Shown: in pieces, positions 9,562 to 17,690 of the stretch
Position numbering within the stretch: the stretch's first letter is position 1
How the letters are laid out: each line of letters begins with the position of its first letter
Assembly (NCBI RefSeq): GCF_014642275.1
Contig: NZ_BMIM01000003.1
Coordinates: forward strand, 124,001-188,000
Direction: 5' to 3'
DNA: 64,000 nucleotides
DNA from: Flavobacterium lutivivi
GTDB taxonomy: Bacteria; Bacteroidota; Bacteroidia; Flavobacteriales; Flavobacteriaceae
Notes under the pieces: model-generated
What the model was told of the DNA's origin: nothing
What the model saw: the letters and a program-made list of their open reading frames with translations, nothing else
The model's database searches: none
Position numbers and translations under genes: made by a program

Positions 9562-9589
9562 AAGGTCTGACGAAAGTTAGACCTTTTTT
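9562..9589 (+). terminator. trxA terminator
   Basis: Stem AAGGTCT (9562-9568) / AGACCTT (9579-9585) with a ten-base loop, running into a T tract. Classic intrinsic terminator shape. Confidence 0.85.
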
Positions 9590-9612
9590 AAATCAATAAA
9601 ATCTCCTTTTTT

Positions 9613-9647
9613 ACATTCGTCTATTTAAAACGTCGTTTGTATATTAT
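9613..9647 (+). promoter_or_regulatory. Putative LytTR-type binding site, copy 2
   Basis: Half-sites ACATTCGTC (9613-9621) and TCGTTTGTA (9633-9641) start 20 bp apart, as in copy 1 at 835-869; 32 of 34 bases are shared over 9614-9647. A CAATTTTG box (one mismatch to TAnnTTTG) begins at 9674, 33 bases past the second half-site. The equivalent distance in copy 1 is 32. The fibre gene starts at 9703. Confidence 0.55.
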
Positions 9648-9702
9648 CTCTTTTTTTACTGATTTTTAGACTTCAATTTTGTAGTGCTTAAAATTACAAA
9701 AA

Positions 9703-12700
9703 ATGAAAAAATTAGTCATTTTTCTATGGCTAGTTCTGATGAACTATCATGGGTTTTCTCAAGTCGGTATTAATACAACATCACCTAATGCTCAATTAGA
9801 TATTCGTTCCTCTAATCAAGCAACACCAACTAATACTGATGGAATACTGATTCCAAAAATTGATGCATTTCCAATCACTAATCCAACAGCTGCTCAAACC
9901 GGAATGTTGGTGTATTTAACTACTACTTCAGCAGGAAAATCACCTGGATTTTATTATTGGAATAATCCAACAGCAAGTTGGTTACCTGTTTCTAAAACCG
10001 ATGATGATTGGTATGAAGTAGCGACTACCAATCCGCCTAATGACATCACCGACAATATGTTTCATACCGGAAATGTAGCCATCGGTAAAACTAACGCTGG
10101 CGCCAAACTCGATGTAGAGCAGACCAATCCCACCAATTATGCATTTCGTACTAGGCATTTGAATGCGCCAAATATTACCTCTTCTTCGGCTATAGAGTCA
10201 GAAATAATTTCCAACCAAGCCACAGGAGTAATTGCGGCCGTCAACAATAGAATTGAGCCCCATAATGACGTGCAAGGAATTGGTGTTTACAATAATTTTC
10301 AGGGAAGCTCCGATGATTTTTTGTACGGATTTAGAAATGGTTTTTTTAGTTCTGGAACTGGAAACAAATTCGGATTTTCCAATTTCTTTGACACGGGCAC
10401 AGGAAGCAGTTACGGGCTGTACAATAGCTTTAACCAACCCTCAACTACTTCTTTGAGAGGTGTTTATAATGAATTTTTAAACAGCGTCGGAGCAGGTAAT
10501 TTGGTTGGTGTTGAAAATTATTTCACAGGAACTGGAGATGGTGCTGCATTGATTGGAATGAATAGTGCTTTTTCATCCACTACAAATTCAAATCTCATCG
10601 GTATGAGTAATTATATTACCAATGCTTGCACAGGATCAGGACCAAAATATGGGATTTATTCTATAATCGATCCTTCGGCTGGAGGAGCGCATTATGGCCT
10701 ATTTTCACAAGCCACAAAAGCATCAGGTTATGCTGGTTATTTTCTGGGTCGAGTATCAGTAGGATTCACAGCAGGAAATTCTTATATTTTACCTCTAACA
10801 AGAGGAACCAATGGTCAAATCATGCAAACCGATGGTTCTGGCAATGTAACCTGGCAAAATCCAAGTACAGTTATTGGGAATAATTATTGGTCAACTATCG
10901 GAAATTCAGGAACTAATGCAAGTACTAATTTTATTGGTACTACAGACAATGTTGATTTAGTTTTCAAAAGAAACGCTTTGGTTTCAGGAAAAATAGGAAC
11001 AAACGCAACCAGTTTTGGTTTATCCGCCTTGAGTAATGCAGCCACAACTTTAAGTAACAGCGCTTTTGGGTCTAATGCTTTAAGTGCCAATACTTTTGGA
11101 AATTTTAATGCTGCTTTTGGTAGCAGTTCTCTAGCTTCTAACACAACAGGTAATGGTAACACCGCAATTGGTGAATTTGCGCTCCATTCAAATACAACTG
11201 GCGAAGATAACACTGCAACGGGATATTATTCACTTCAAGCAAATACAACAGGAAATAATAATACTGCAAATGGAGATTATGCACTTTTGAGGAATGTGAC
11301 TGGAAATGATAATACGGCGATTGGGAAATCAACTCTTTTTTCAAATATATCAGGTGGTAATAATACTGCAGTTGGTAGATCATCCCTTTTTTCAAACACT
11401 ATAGGCTCTCAGAATACAGCAACTGGGTATTATTCATTAAGTGCTAACACTACAGGTATGTATAATACGGCAAATGGGTATTATACGCTAAGTTCAAATA
11501 CAATTGGAAGTTATAACACTGCAAATGGGAATGAATCTCTATTTGCTAATACAACAGGCAATTATAATGTTGCCAATGGTAGTTATTCGTTACATGCAAA
11601 TACAACAGGAACTCAGAACACAGCAATAGGCTTTTCTTCATTGAGTTCAAATACAATAGGCTCATTTAATACAGCAAATGGCTACTTTTCATTAGGTTAT
11701 AATACAACGGGAAATAACAATACAGCAATGGGTATTTATTCACTATTATTAAACACATCTGGTGCTTTCAATGTAGCCAATGGAGGTGAAGCATTGTATT
11801 CAAATTCTATTGGTAATAATAATGTAGGAATAGGTTACTCAGCATTGCGGTTGAATACTACTGGAGATAACAATGCAGCCAATGGAACTTTAGCGCTTTA
11901 TTCAAATACTTCAGGGGATAATAATACAGCGAATGGATATACTGCACTTCGTTTCAATACAACAGGCTCAAATAACTCATCTTTAGGTAGCTCTGCACTC
12001 TATTCAAATACAACGGGCAATAATAACGTTGCTATTGGTTATGGAGCATTACACGAGAATAATATTGGTAATAGTAATATCGCTATTGGTATTCAAGCAG
12101 GATATAATGAAACAGGTTCCAATAAACTGTATATTGAGAATAGTAATTCAGCAACTCCTTTAATTTATGGCGAATTCGATACTGATTTAGCCCGAATTAA
12201 TGGTAATTTTAGAGTGAATTCGACTACTGTCGCTGGCGAAGACATGCAAATCAAGAACAGTAATTTGTTTGTACATAACCAAGATGCCAATTTGAATTTT
12301 GGAACTGGATCAGGATACTTTATGATGTCAACGCAAGATGCAAGTGCAGGAACTGAAACGGGCGGAATTCGTGGCGATGGTGACAACGTTTCCATTTGGT
12401 CTCCAGGCGATGGCGGTCGACAATTACGCATTTTAGATGAAGATAGTTGGACCGATAACAATGGAAATCCTTATGACAATGCAGCAGAGGTTGCTTATAT
12501 AGCGCCAAACGGTCAGTATTTTCAGGTTTCCGATCGAAATAAAAAAGAAAATATTCAGAAAATTCAAAACGCAACAAGCAAAATAACTCAGATTTCGGGT
12601 TATACGTATCAGTTTAAATTGAAACCAACAGAAGTTGAAAAAGGTGAAAAACCAACTGTTTCCAGTGGTGTTTTAGCACAAGAAATTGAACAAGTTTTAC

Positions 12701-12852
12701 CCGAAGCCATCCAAAAAAATGAATACGGTGAATATTTTGTCGATTATGCTGCTATTACACCTTTACTCATAGAAGCCATTAAAGAACAAAACACGAAAAT
12801 CCAATCGCTCGAAGAGCGATTAAAACGATTAGAAGAAAAATTAAGTAAGTAG
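9703..12852 (+). CDS. Surface fibre protein with YadA-head-like 17-aa repeats and C-terminal S74 chaperone domain
   Basis: 1049 residues. Signal peptide MKKLVIFLWLVLMNYHGFSQ, then the module VGINTTSPNAQLDIRSS common at the N terminus of Bacteroidetes fibre proteins. Residues ~120-460 are a glycine/asparagine-rich beta region. Residues 466-805 are 20 consecutive 17-residue repeats of the form G-x-x-N-T-A-x-G-x-x-(S/A)-L-x-x-N-T-T, like YadA/Hep-Hag trimeric adhesin heads. The C terminus has the S74 (endosialidase-type intramolecular chaperone) signature SDRNKKENI at residue 943, VLAQEIEQVLPEAI, and a final coiled coil (LEERLKRLEEKL). Known S74 domains trimerise the fibre and cut themselves off just before that serine. 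There is no T9SS sorting domain and no YadA barrel anchor, so export is unexplained. A paralogue lies at 20004-21908. Probable trimeric adhesin; the ligand is unknown. Confidence 0.85.
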   Translation: MKKLVIFLWLVLMNYHGFSQVGINTTSPNAQLDIRSSNQATPTNTDGILIPKIDAFPITNPTAAQTGMLVYLTTTSAGKSPGFYYWNNPTASWLPVSKTDDDWYEVATTNPPNDITDNMFHTGNVAIGKTNAGAKLDVEQTNPTNYAFRTRHLNAPNITSSSAIESEIISNQATGVIAAVNNRIEPHNDVQGIGVYNNFQGSSDDFLYGFRNGFFSSGTGNKFGFSNFFDTGTGSSYGLYNSFNQPSTTSLRGVYNEFLNSVGAGNLVGVENYFTGTGDGAALIGMNSAFSSTTNSNLIGMSNYITNACTGSGPKYGIYSIIDPSAGGAHYGLFSQATKASGYAGYFLGRVSVGFTAGNSYILPLTRGTNGQIMQTDGSGNVTWQNPSTVIGNNYWSTIGNSGTNASTNFIGTTDNVDLVFKRNALVSGKIGTNATSFGLSALSNAATTLSNSAFGSNALSANTFGNFNAAFGSSSLASNTTGNGNTAIGEFALHSNTTGEDNTATGYYSLQANTTGNNNTANGDYALLRNVTGNDNTAIGKSTLFSNISGGNNTAVGRSSLFSNTIGSQNTATGYYSLSANTTGMYNTANGYYTLSSNTIGSYNTANGNESLFANTTGNYNVANGSYSLHANTTGTQNTAIGFSSLSSNTIGSFNTANGYFSLGYNTTGNNNTAMGIYSLLLNTSGAFNVANGGEALYSNSIGNNNVGIGYSALRLNTTGDNNAANGTLALYSNTSGDNNTANGYTALRFNTTGSNNSSLGSSALYSNTTGNNNVAIGYGALHENNIGNSNIAIGIQAGYNETGSNKLYIENSNSATPLIYGEFDTDLARINGNFRVNSTTVAGEDMQIKNSNLFVHNQDANLNFGTGSGYFMMSTQDASAGTETGGIRGDGDNVSIWSPGDGGRQLRILDEDSWTDNNGNPYDNAAEVAYIAPNGQYFQVSDRNKKENIQKIQNATSKITQISGYTYQFKLKPTEVEKGEKPTVSSGVLAQEIEQVLPEAIQKNEYGEYFVDYAAITPLLIEAIKEQNTKIQSLEERLKRLEEKLSK
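11098..12117 (+). repeat. Twenty tandem 51-bp coding repeats
   Basis: The repeat period is exactly 51 bp (17 codons), beginning with a glycine codon at 11098 and with the last unit starting at 12067. Units differ at the DNA level but keep G..N.A.G...L..N. Period and frame never slip. The array encodes the head repeats of the fibre protein. Confidence 0.9.
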
Positions 12853-12867
12853 TTTTAAGCGAAAATT

Positions 12868-12906
12868 GGCCTGACTTCTTTTTAAAAAAGAAATCGGGCC
12901 TTTTTT
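12868..12906 (+). terminator. Terminator of the first fibre gene
   Basis: Long imperfect stem GGCCTGACTTCTTTTT / AAAGAAATCGGGCC followed by TTTTTT at 12901-12906. It lies between the converging fibre gene and histidine kinase gene; the kinase stop codon at 12905 overlaps its T tract. Confidence 0.85.
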
Positions 12907-14875
12907 ATAATTTTAGCATAATGGTTGTTCCTTCATTAGCTTTAGTGTCAACCAAAATTTCGCAATCAATAGCTTTAGCCAAATCGCGAATCAAATGCAA
13001 CCCCAAACCGGTTTTAATTCCAACAACTTCTTTCTCATCATACAGCGCTTTGAATTGTTGTAGAGTAGCACCAGGACCATTATCGGTAATCGATATGTAA
13101 ACTTGACCATTTTCCTGCCACGCTTTCCAAATAATTTTTGGATTATTCACGGTTTTAAATACATTAATGGCATTGCTCGTTAGGTTTCGAGCTATGGTTT
13201 TTAGGTAATCAATATCGGTTGTAACCGAAACATTTTCAGTGTTGTAGTATTCAAACGTGATGTGATGGTAACCCGAAAAAACTCTTTTAATATCGTTAAA
13301 CAAATCTTCCACCAAAATCAACTTCGGAGCGGGTTTAAAATTGTCCATTTGTCCTTTGCTCCACAGCAATAAATCTTCCATCGAGTTCAACAAATTTTCA
13401 GCACCATCAATGGTTTGTTCTTGCAATCGTTTGTTGGTTTCTTCATCCAAAATGTCTGGTTGTTTTTGCAATTGCAAATAGCTGATAATTTTAGAAACAG
13501 GTCCACGCAAATCATGATTTAAGATGCTAAAAAAGCGCGTTTTTACTCGATTGGCTTGATCAAGTTCTTCGTTGAGTTTTCGCAATTCGATGTTGCGTTT
13601 TTTTCGAATGTTGCTCAAATACCAAAACAAACCTCCAAAAAGACTTAACGCCAGCGCAACTATAATCAAGATTAAACGTTGTTTTTCTTTTGATTTTAGT
13701 TCTAATTCTTGAATGCGAATTTGTTGGTTTTTAATCTTAAGAAGATATTGATTTTCGATGTTTTGTGCCGATGATTTGGTGGATGAAGTAAACACTTTGT
13801 CATTGAGTTCTTTGGCTTGCTTTTGGTAAAAATTAGCTTGCTTGTAATCGCCTAATAATTCATATAATTCGCCCAAATTGGAAGCGCTTTCGGTGGCGTT
13901 TAAATACTGTTTTTCAGCTGTGAAAATAGGTAGCGCTTTCTCGTAATAATGAATGGCTTTGTATAAATTGGAATTGGAATTTGTTTTTTGTTGCAAAGCG
14001 AAATTATAATCGCCTAAATGTTTCAAAATATCGGCTTCAAGGATTTTATTTTTAATTTTCTGAGCCAGATGTAAAGCTTCATCCAATTGTTTTTTGGCTT
14101 CGGTAAAATTTCCTTTTCGAATATTGATTTTTCCGAGTGCCAACTGATCTCTGCATTTTTTTAACGGGTCTTCAATTGCATTTGTATCACTTAGTTTTTT
14201 TTCAAAATAAACTGCCGCAACATCATCGTGATTAGTTAATTTTTCACTTGTTGCTTGTTTAGAAGTTGGTAAAAGTGGCTCTAAAACTGTTGCTTTTTGT
14301 TTGTCGATTAATTCCTTTACAGCCTGAGCTTTATTCTTGTATTCTTTGTATTTTTCTATTTCGTTGAGTTGGATGTATGTATTGGCAATATTATATAATG
14401 TAACGTATTGTAAGTCGTAGGATTGGGTTTTTTCAAACAATTCCAATGCCTTAAATTGATATTTTACACAACCCAAAAAATCTGAAACTTCTGCCTTCAA
14501 CCGACCAATACTCCCATAAACTTGCCCTAAAACTTTGGGTGATTTGCTTGCGCTAAGTGCACTATTGTAATAACTTTCGGCTTGGTCGTATTTTCCTTGA
14601 TTCATGGATACGATTCCCAAGTTGCGATTGGCTAATGCAATTCCATCCGAATAATTATTTTTTGTTGCTAATTCTAATGCTTTTTGGGCCAATGAATTGG
14701 CTGTATCAAAATCTTTTGTTTTGTATTTAACCGAAGAATCATTCAGAAAATCAACTTGCTTCGAGAGGCTTTTTTCAAGAAGCGACACTTGGTAAATTGA
14801 ATCCACCAATTTGTTTTGCGCCAAGTTGAATTGCGCTACAAATAAGCTGAATAGTATCCATTTTACCGATTTCAT
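12905..14875 (-). CDS. TPR-containing sensor histidine kinase, second copy
   Basis: 656 residues. N-terminal signal sequence, then TPR-type helical repeats to about residue 370 (GKYDQAESYYNSALSA, GDYKQANFYQKQAKEL). These are followed by a coiled coil, one membrane segment (LILIIVALALSLFGGLFWYL, about 400-420), a HisKA dimerisation domain with the phospho-accepting histidine in FFSILNHDLRGP near residue 452, and an HATPase_c domain with N box NLTSNAINV, G1 box SITDNGPGA and G2 box GIKTGLGLHL. The topology implies a periplasmic TPR sensor and cytoplasmic kinase. It lies 27 bases downstream of a close paralogue, in the operon regulator - kinase - kinase read on the minus strand. HisKA kinases usually pair with OmpR or NarL type regulators; pairing with a LytTR regulator is less common. 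The signal is unknown. Confidence 0.88.
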   Translation of the reverse strand: MKSVKWILFSLFVAQFNLAQNKLVDSIYQVSLLEKSLSKQVDFLNDSSVKYKTKDFDTANSLAQKALELATKNNYSDGIALANRNLGIVSMNQGKYDQAESYYNSALSASKSPKVLGQVYGSIGRLKAEVSDFLGCVKYQFKALELFEKTQSYDLQYVTLYNIANTYIQLNEIEKYKEYKNKAQAVKELIDKQKATVLEPLLPTSKQATSEKLTNHDDVAAVYFEKKLSDTNAIEDPLKKCRDQLALGKINIRKGNFTEAKKQLDEALHLAQKIKNKILEADILKHLGDYNFALQQKTNSNSNLYKAIHYYEKALPIFTAEKQYLNATESASNLGELYELLGDYKQANFYQKQAKELNDKVFTSSTKSSAQNIENQYLLKIKNQQIRIQELELKSKEKQRLILIIVALALSLFGGLFWYLSNIRKKRNIELRKLNEELDQANRVKTRFFSILNHDLRGPVSKIISYLQLQKQPDILDEETNKRLQEQTIDGAENLLNSMEDLLLWSKGQMDNFKPAPKLILVEDLFNDIKRVFSGYHHITFEYYNTENVSVTTDIDYLKTIARNLTSNAINVFKTVNNPKIIWKAWQENGQVYISITDNGPGATLQQFKALYDEKEVVGIKTGLGLHLIRDLAKAIDCEILVDTKANEGTTIMLKL

Positions 14876-14902
14876 GTTGGTTTGATTATTTGTTTAAATT
14901 TT

Positions 14903-16867
14903 TCACAAGTTATTAATTTTCAACGTTATTGTTGTTCCTTCGTTCATTTTTGATTGTACGTCAATTTCGCAATCAATTGCCTTAGCCAAATCGCGAATCA
15001 AATGCAATCCTAAACCAGTTTTAATTCCAACAACTTCTTTATCATCATACAAAGCTTTGAATTGTTCTAAAGCAGCACCCGAACCATTATCGGTTATAGA
15101 CAAAAAGGTTATGTTCTTTTCTTGCCATGCTTTCCAAATAATTTTAGGATTTTCAATATTTTCCAGAGCTTTTACAGCATTTCCTGTTAAGTTTCTAACG
15201 ATGGTTTTGAGGTAATTTTCATCGGTTGAGATTTCGATATTGTTTGGGTTTTCAAAAGTAATTCTAATGTTTTTTTCACTTTCAAAATGTTTTTGAGTAT
15301 CGTTGAATATTGATTTAATAGAAATTGTTTTGGGCTGAGGTTGAAAATTTTCCATTTGGCTTTTACTCCATTGCAAAATATCTTCCATTGAAGAAAGTAA
15401 GTTTTCGGCAGAACTTAGAGTAGTTTTCTCAATGCGTATTTTTGTTTCTTCATCTAACAAGTCTGGACTGTTTTTTTGGATATGTAGAAAATCTATTAAG
15501 TTAGAAACCGGACTTCTCAAATCGTGATTTAAAATGCTAAAAAAACGCGTTTTGGTTTTATTAGCATTATCAAGTTCGGCGTTAAGGTTTCGTAGTAACT
15601 GATTGGTTTTTTTTCGGTTCTGATTTTGATAAAAAAGTAATAATCCTATCACAGACAAGGAGATTAAACCTATAATTAAAAACCATTTTTGTCTTTTGTT
15701 TTCTAGGATTGTTAGCTTTTTTAAGGCAATTTCTTTATCCTTTTGGGTTAATTTTTGTTTGCTTTCTAATTCGGCAATTTTGTTTTTGTTTTCTTGTGAG
15801 AATAGTGAGTCATTCAATGCTTGATATTCGTTCTGAAGCAAATATGCATTCTTATAATCTTTTTTTGTAAAATAAATTTTAGCTAAAACTTTTGCAGATT
15901 CTATATAAGTCGTTGTATTATCTGATTTTTTTGATTTTTGAATGGCTTGAATGAGATAACTTTCGGCTAATTCCAAATTTTTTTGTTTCTCTTTTTCTGG
16001 AACGTTCTTTGTCTCTGCTTTTTGATGATAGAGTAACCCAATTTGACTTAAATTTGTTATTGACATAATGTTGTCTGGGCTTAAATCATTCCATATTTTT
16101 TGGGCTTCTTCTCTCATTTTTAGAGCTTCGTTGCCTGTTTTTATATTTGCCCAATTGGTTAATGTCCAAGCTATTCCCATTTTGAAATCGCCTTTAATAG
16201 CCTCGTCATATGATTTTCTAAAATAGTAATCAGCTTTGTCATCCACATACATCATGCTGTAAGTTTCGCCTATTGCACCATAAGCCACACTTGATTTTTT
16301 TGGGTTATTTATTAACTTGGCATAATACAATGATTTTTTGCTAAAATCCAGAGCTTTCTTATAATTTTGTTGATCTAGATAAAGCATTGCCATGTTGCGA
16401 TAATTGTATTCTAAAAGCTCAATGTTGTTTATTTTTTTGGCAAGTTCAATCGATTTTAAGCTATAATTAGCCTGTTGAGTAAAATCAGCTTCATATTGAA
16501 AAATTTGTGATTGAACAAAGTAGCTTCTGGCAAGATTTTCTATAGAATTATTTTTTTGTGATAGTTGTATAGATTTTGAGACATATTTTTGAGCCGAATC
16601 TATTTCAGCCAAAGCTATGTATGATTTTGCAAGCAAAATAAATGCGTCCTCTTTTATATTCTTTGGTTTGAGAAGAATTAAATTTTTACTTATTTCTATG
16701 CATTGGTTATAATTTGAACTTTTAAGATATTCGGTTGCTAATTGTAATTCAAGTTCATGTTTTTTTAAAGTATTAGTTTCTTTATTGATCAACGAAATCA
16801 ATGAGTCATTTTTTTGAGCTATCGAAGCCAATCCAAATAAGAAAAATATTCCAATCCACTTTTTCAT
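14903..16867 (-). CDS. TPR-containing sensor histidine kinase, first copy
   Basis: 654 residues, same architecture as its downstream neighbour: signal peptide, TPR repeats (QNYKKALDFSKKSLYYAK, KDYKNAYLLQNEYQAL), coiled coil, a membrane segment WFLIIGLISLSVIGLLLFY, HisKA with FFSILNHDLRSP near residue 448, and HATPase_c with NLTGNAVKAL, SITDNGSGA and GIKTGLGLHL. The last ~100 residues are very similar between the two kinases (EQFKALYDDKEVVGIKTGLG against QQFKALYDEKEVVGIKTGLG), while the sensor parts have diverged. This suggests tandem duplication followed by change of signal. The ATG abuts the stop codon of the response regulator with no gap, so translation is probably coupled. Confidence 0.9.
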   Translation of the reverse strand: MKKWIGIFFLFGLASIAQKNDSLISLINKETNTLKKHELELQLATEYLKSSNYNQCIEISKNLILLKPKNIKEDAFILLAKSYIALAEIDSAQKYVSKSIQLSQKNNSIENLARSYFVQSQIFQYEADFTQQANYSLKSIELAKKINNIELLEYNYRNMAMLYLDQQNYKKALDFSKKSLYYAKLINNPKKSSVAYGAIGETYSMMYVDDKADYYFRKSYDEAIKGDFKMGIAWTLTNWANIKTGNEALKMREEAQKIWNDLSPDNIMSITNLSQIGLLYHQKAETKNVPEKEKQKNLELAESYLIQAIQKSKKSDNTTTYIESAKVLAKIYFTKKDYKNAYLLQNEYQALNDSLFSQENKNKIAELESKQKLTQKDKEIALKKLTILENKRQKWFLIIGLISLSVIGLLLFYQNQNRKKTNQLLRNLNAELDNANKTKTRFFSILNHDLRSPVSNLIDFLHIQKNSPDLLDEETKIRIEKTTLSSAENLLSSMEDILQWSKSQMENFQPQPKTISIKSIFNDTQKHFESEKNIRITFENPNNIEISTDENYLKTIVRNLTGNAVKALENIENPKIIWKAWQEKNITFLSITDNGSGAALEQFKALYDDKEVVGIKTGLGLHLIRDLAKAIDCEIDVQSKMNEGTTITLKINNL

Positions 16868-17569
16868 TTACAATAACGCTGTGTTAGATTTAAAAGCATT
16901 TCCAATAGGTAATTTTGTGTTATTAAAAAGAGTTATTTCATTGGCGCCAACTTTTTCAACAAATTGTTTCTGAACAGCATAACTACGGTGAATGCGAATG
17001 AAATGGCTAAAATGCGATTCTTTAATCAAATTACCGATACTCGAAAAGACACAATATCTTTTATATGAAGTAACCAGAATGCAATAATCTTTTAGCGCTT
17101 CGATGTATAGTATATCGTGTAATTTGACCTTTACTTTTTCATAACCATCTTTGATATATATAAAATCATCACCAAAACTGGTTTCATACAAAACGGCTTT
17201 CTGTTTGATTTCCATAAACTCTTCAATGCGAGAAACGGTTTGAGCAAATCGTTCCTCACGCAATGGTTTTACAATAAAATCTAAGGTTTCCAATTCAAAA
17301 CTCTCAGCAGCATGTTCAGGATGAGACGTGATGAAAACACAAACCGGAATGTTCATCAGTTTTTTTCGAAGTTCCAATCCACTCAAAGTAGGCATATCAA
17401 TATCTAGAAAAAGCACATCAATTGATTCTTTTTCAGAAACCGAAAAGGCAGCAATAGCCGATGAAAAATTACCTATGATATTAAAAATAGGAAAATTACG
17501 CACAATCGAAACCACTTTCAGGCGTGCGACTTCATCATCATCAACTATAAGGCAATTGAATTTTTTCAT
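16868..17569 (-). CDS. LytTR family response regulator
   Basis: 233 residues from ATG 17569; a TTG at 17578 adds only three residues. Receiver domain at 1-120: acidic pocket LIVDDDE, phospho-acceptor aspartate in VLFLDIDMP, FITSHPEHAAESF, and the conserved lysine in DFIVKPL. The C terminus (about 130-233) is a LytTR DNA-binding domain: DDFIYIKDGYEKVKVKLHDILYIEALKDYCIL, SHFIRIHRSYAVQ. Such proteins bind paired direct half-sites two helical turns apart. It is the first gene of the operon with the two TPR kinases. The 121-base divergent region to the delta-60 gene contains a TTCGTCTA motif like the ones at 838 and 9616, so autoregulation or control of the flanking surface genes is plausible but inferred. 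Confidence 0.93.
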   Translation of the reverse strand: MKKFNCLIVDDDEVARLKVVSIVRNFPIFNIIGNFSSAIAAFSVSEKESIDVLFLDIDMPTLSGLELRKKLMNIPVCVFITSHPEHAAESFELETLDFIVKPLREERFAQTVSRIEEFMEIKQKAVLYETSFGDDFIYIKDGYEKVKVKLHDILYIEALKDYCILVTSYKRYCVFSSIGNLIKESHFSHFIRIHRSYAVQKQFVEKVGANEITLFNNTKLPIGNAFKSNTALL

Positions 17570-17614
17570 CTCTTTCAAATATAGAAAAAAATATGTATTT
17601 GTCTATTAATTGCC

Positions 17615-17643
17615 TTGTTCGTCTAAATTTTTCATTTTGGTTA
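17615..17643 (+). promoter_or_regulatory. Putative LytTR-type binding site, weaker copy 3
   Basis: TTGTTCGTC at 17615-17623 matches the AlgR box CCGTTCGTC at seven of nine positions and shares TTCGTCTA with copies 1 and 2. A partial second half ATTTTGGTT begins at 17634, 19 bp further on. It lies in the divergent region between the LytTR regulator and the delta-60 surface gene. Confidence 0.35.
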
Positions 17644-17690
17644 TTGTAAAGTTAGAATTTCGTTGCACAATTTTTTAATTCTATAATATA

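Noticed and set aside
11138-11395. Antisense open frames across the repeat arrays
   Set aside because: They arise from the low-complexity 51-bp periodicity, have no start context and no protein-like composition.
11098-12117. Regular 51-bp repeats that could look like a CRISPR array
   Set aside because: The repeats are in frame, encode a conserved protein pattern, have no constant repeat with variable spacers, and there are no cas genes.
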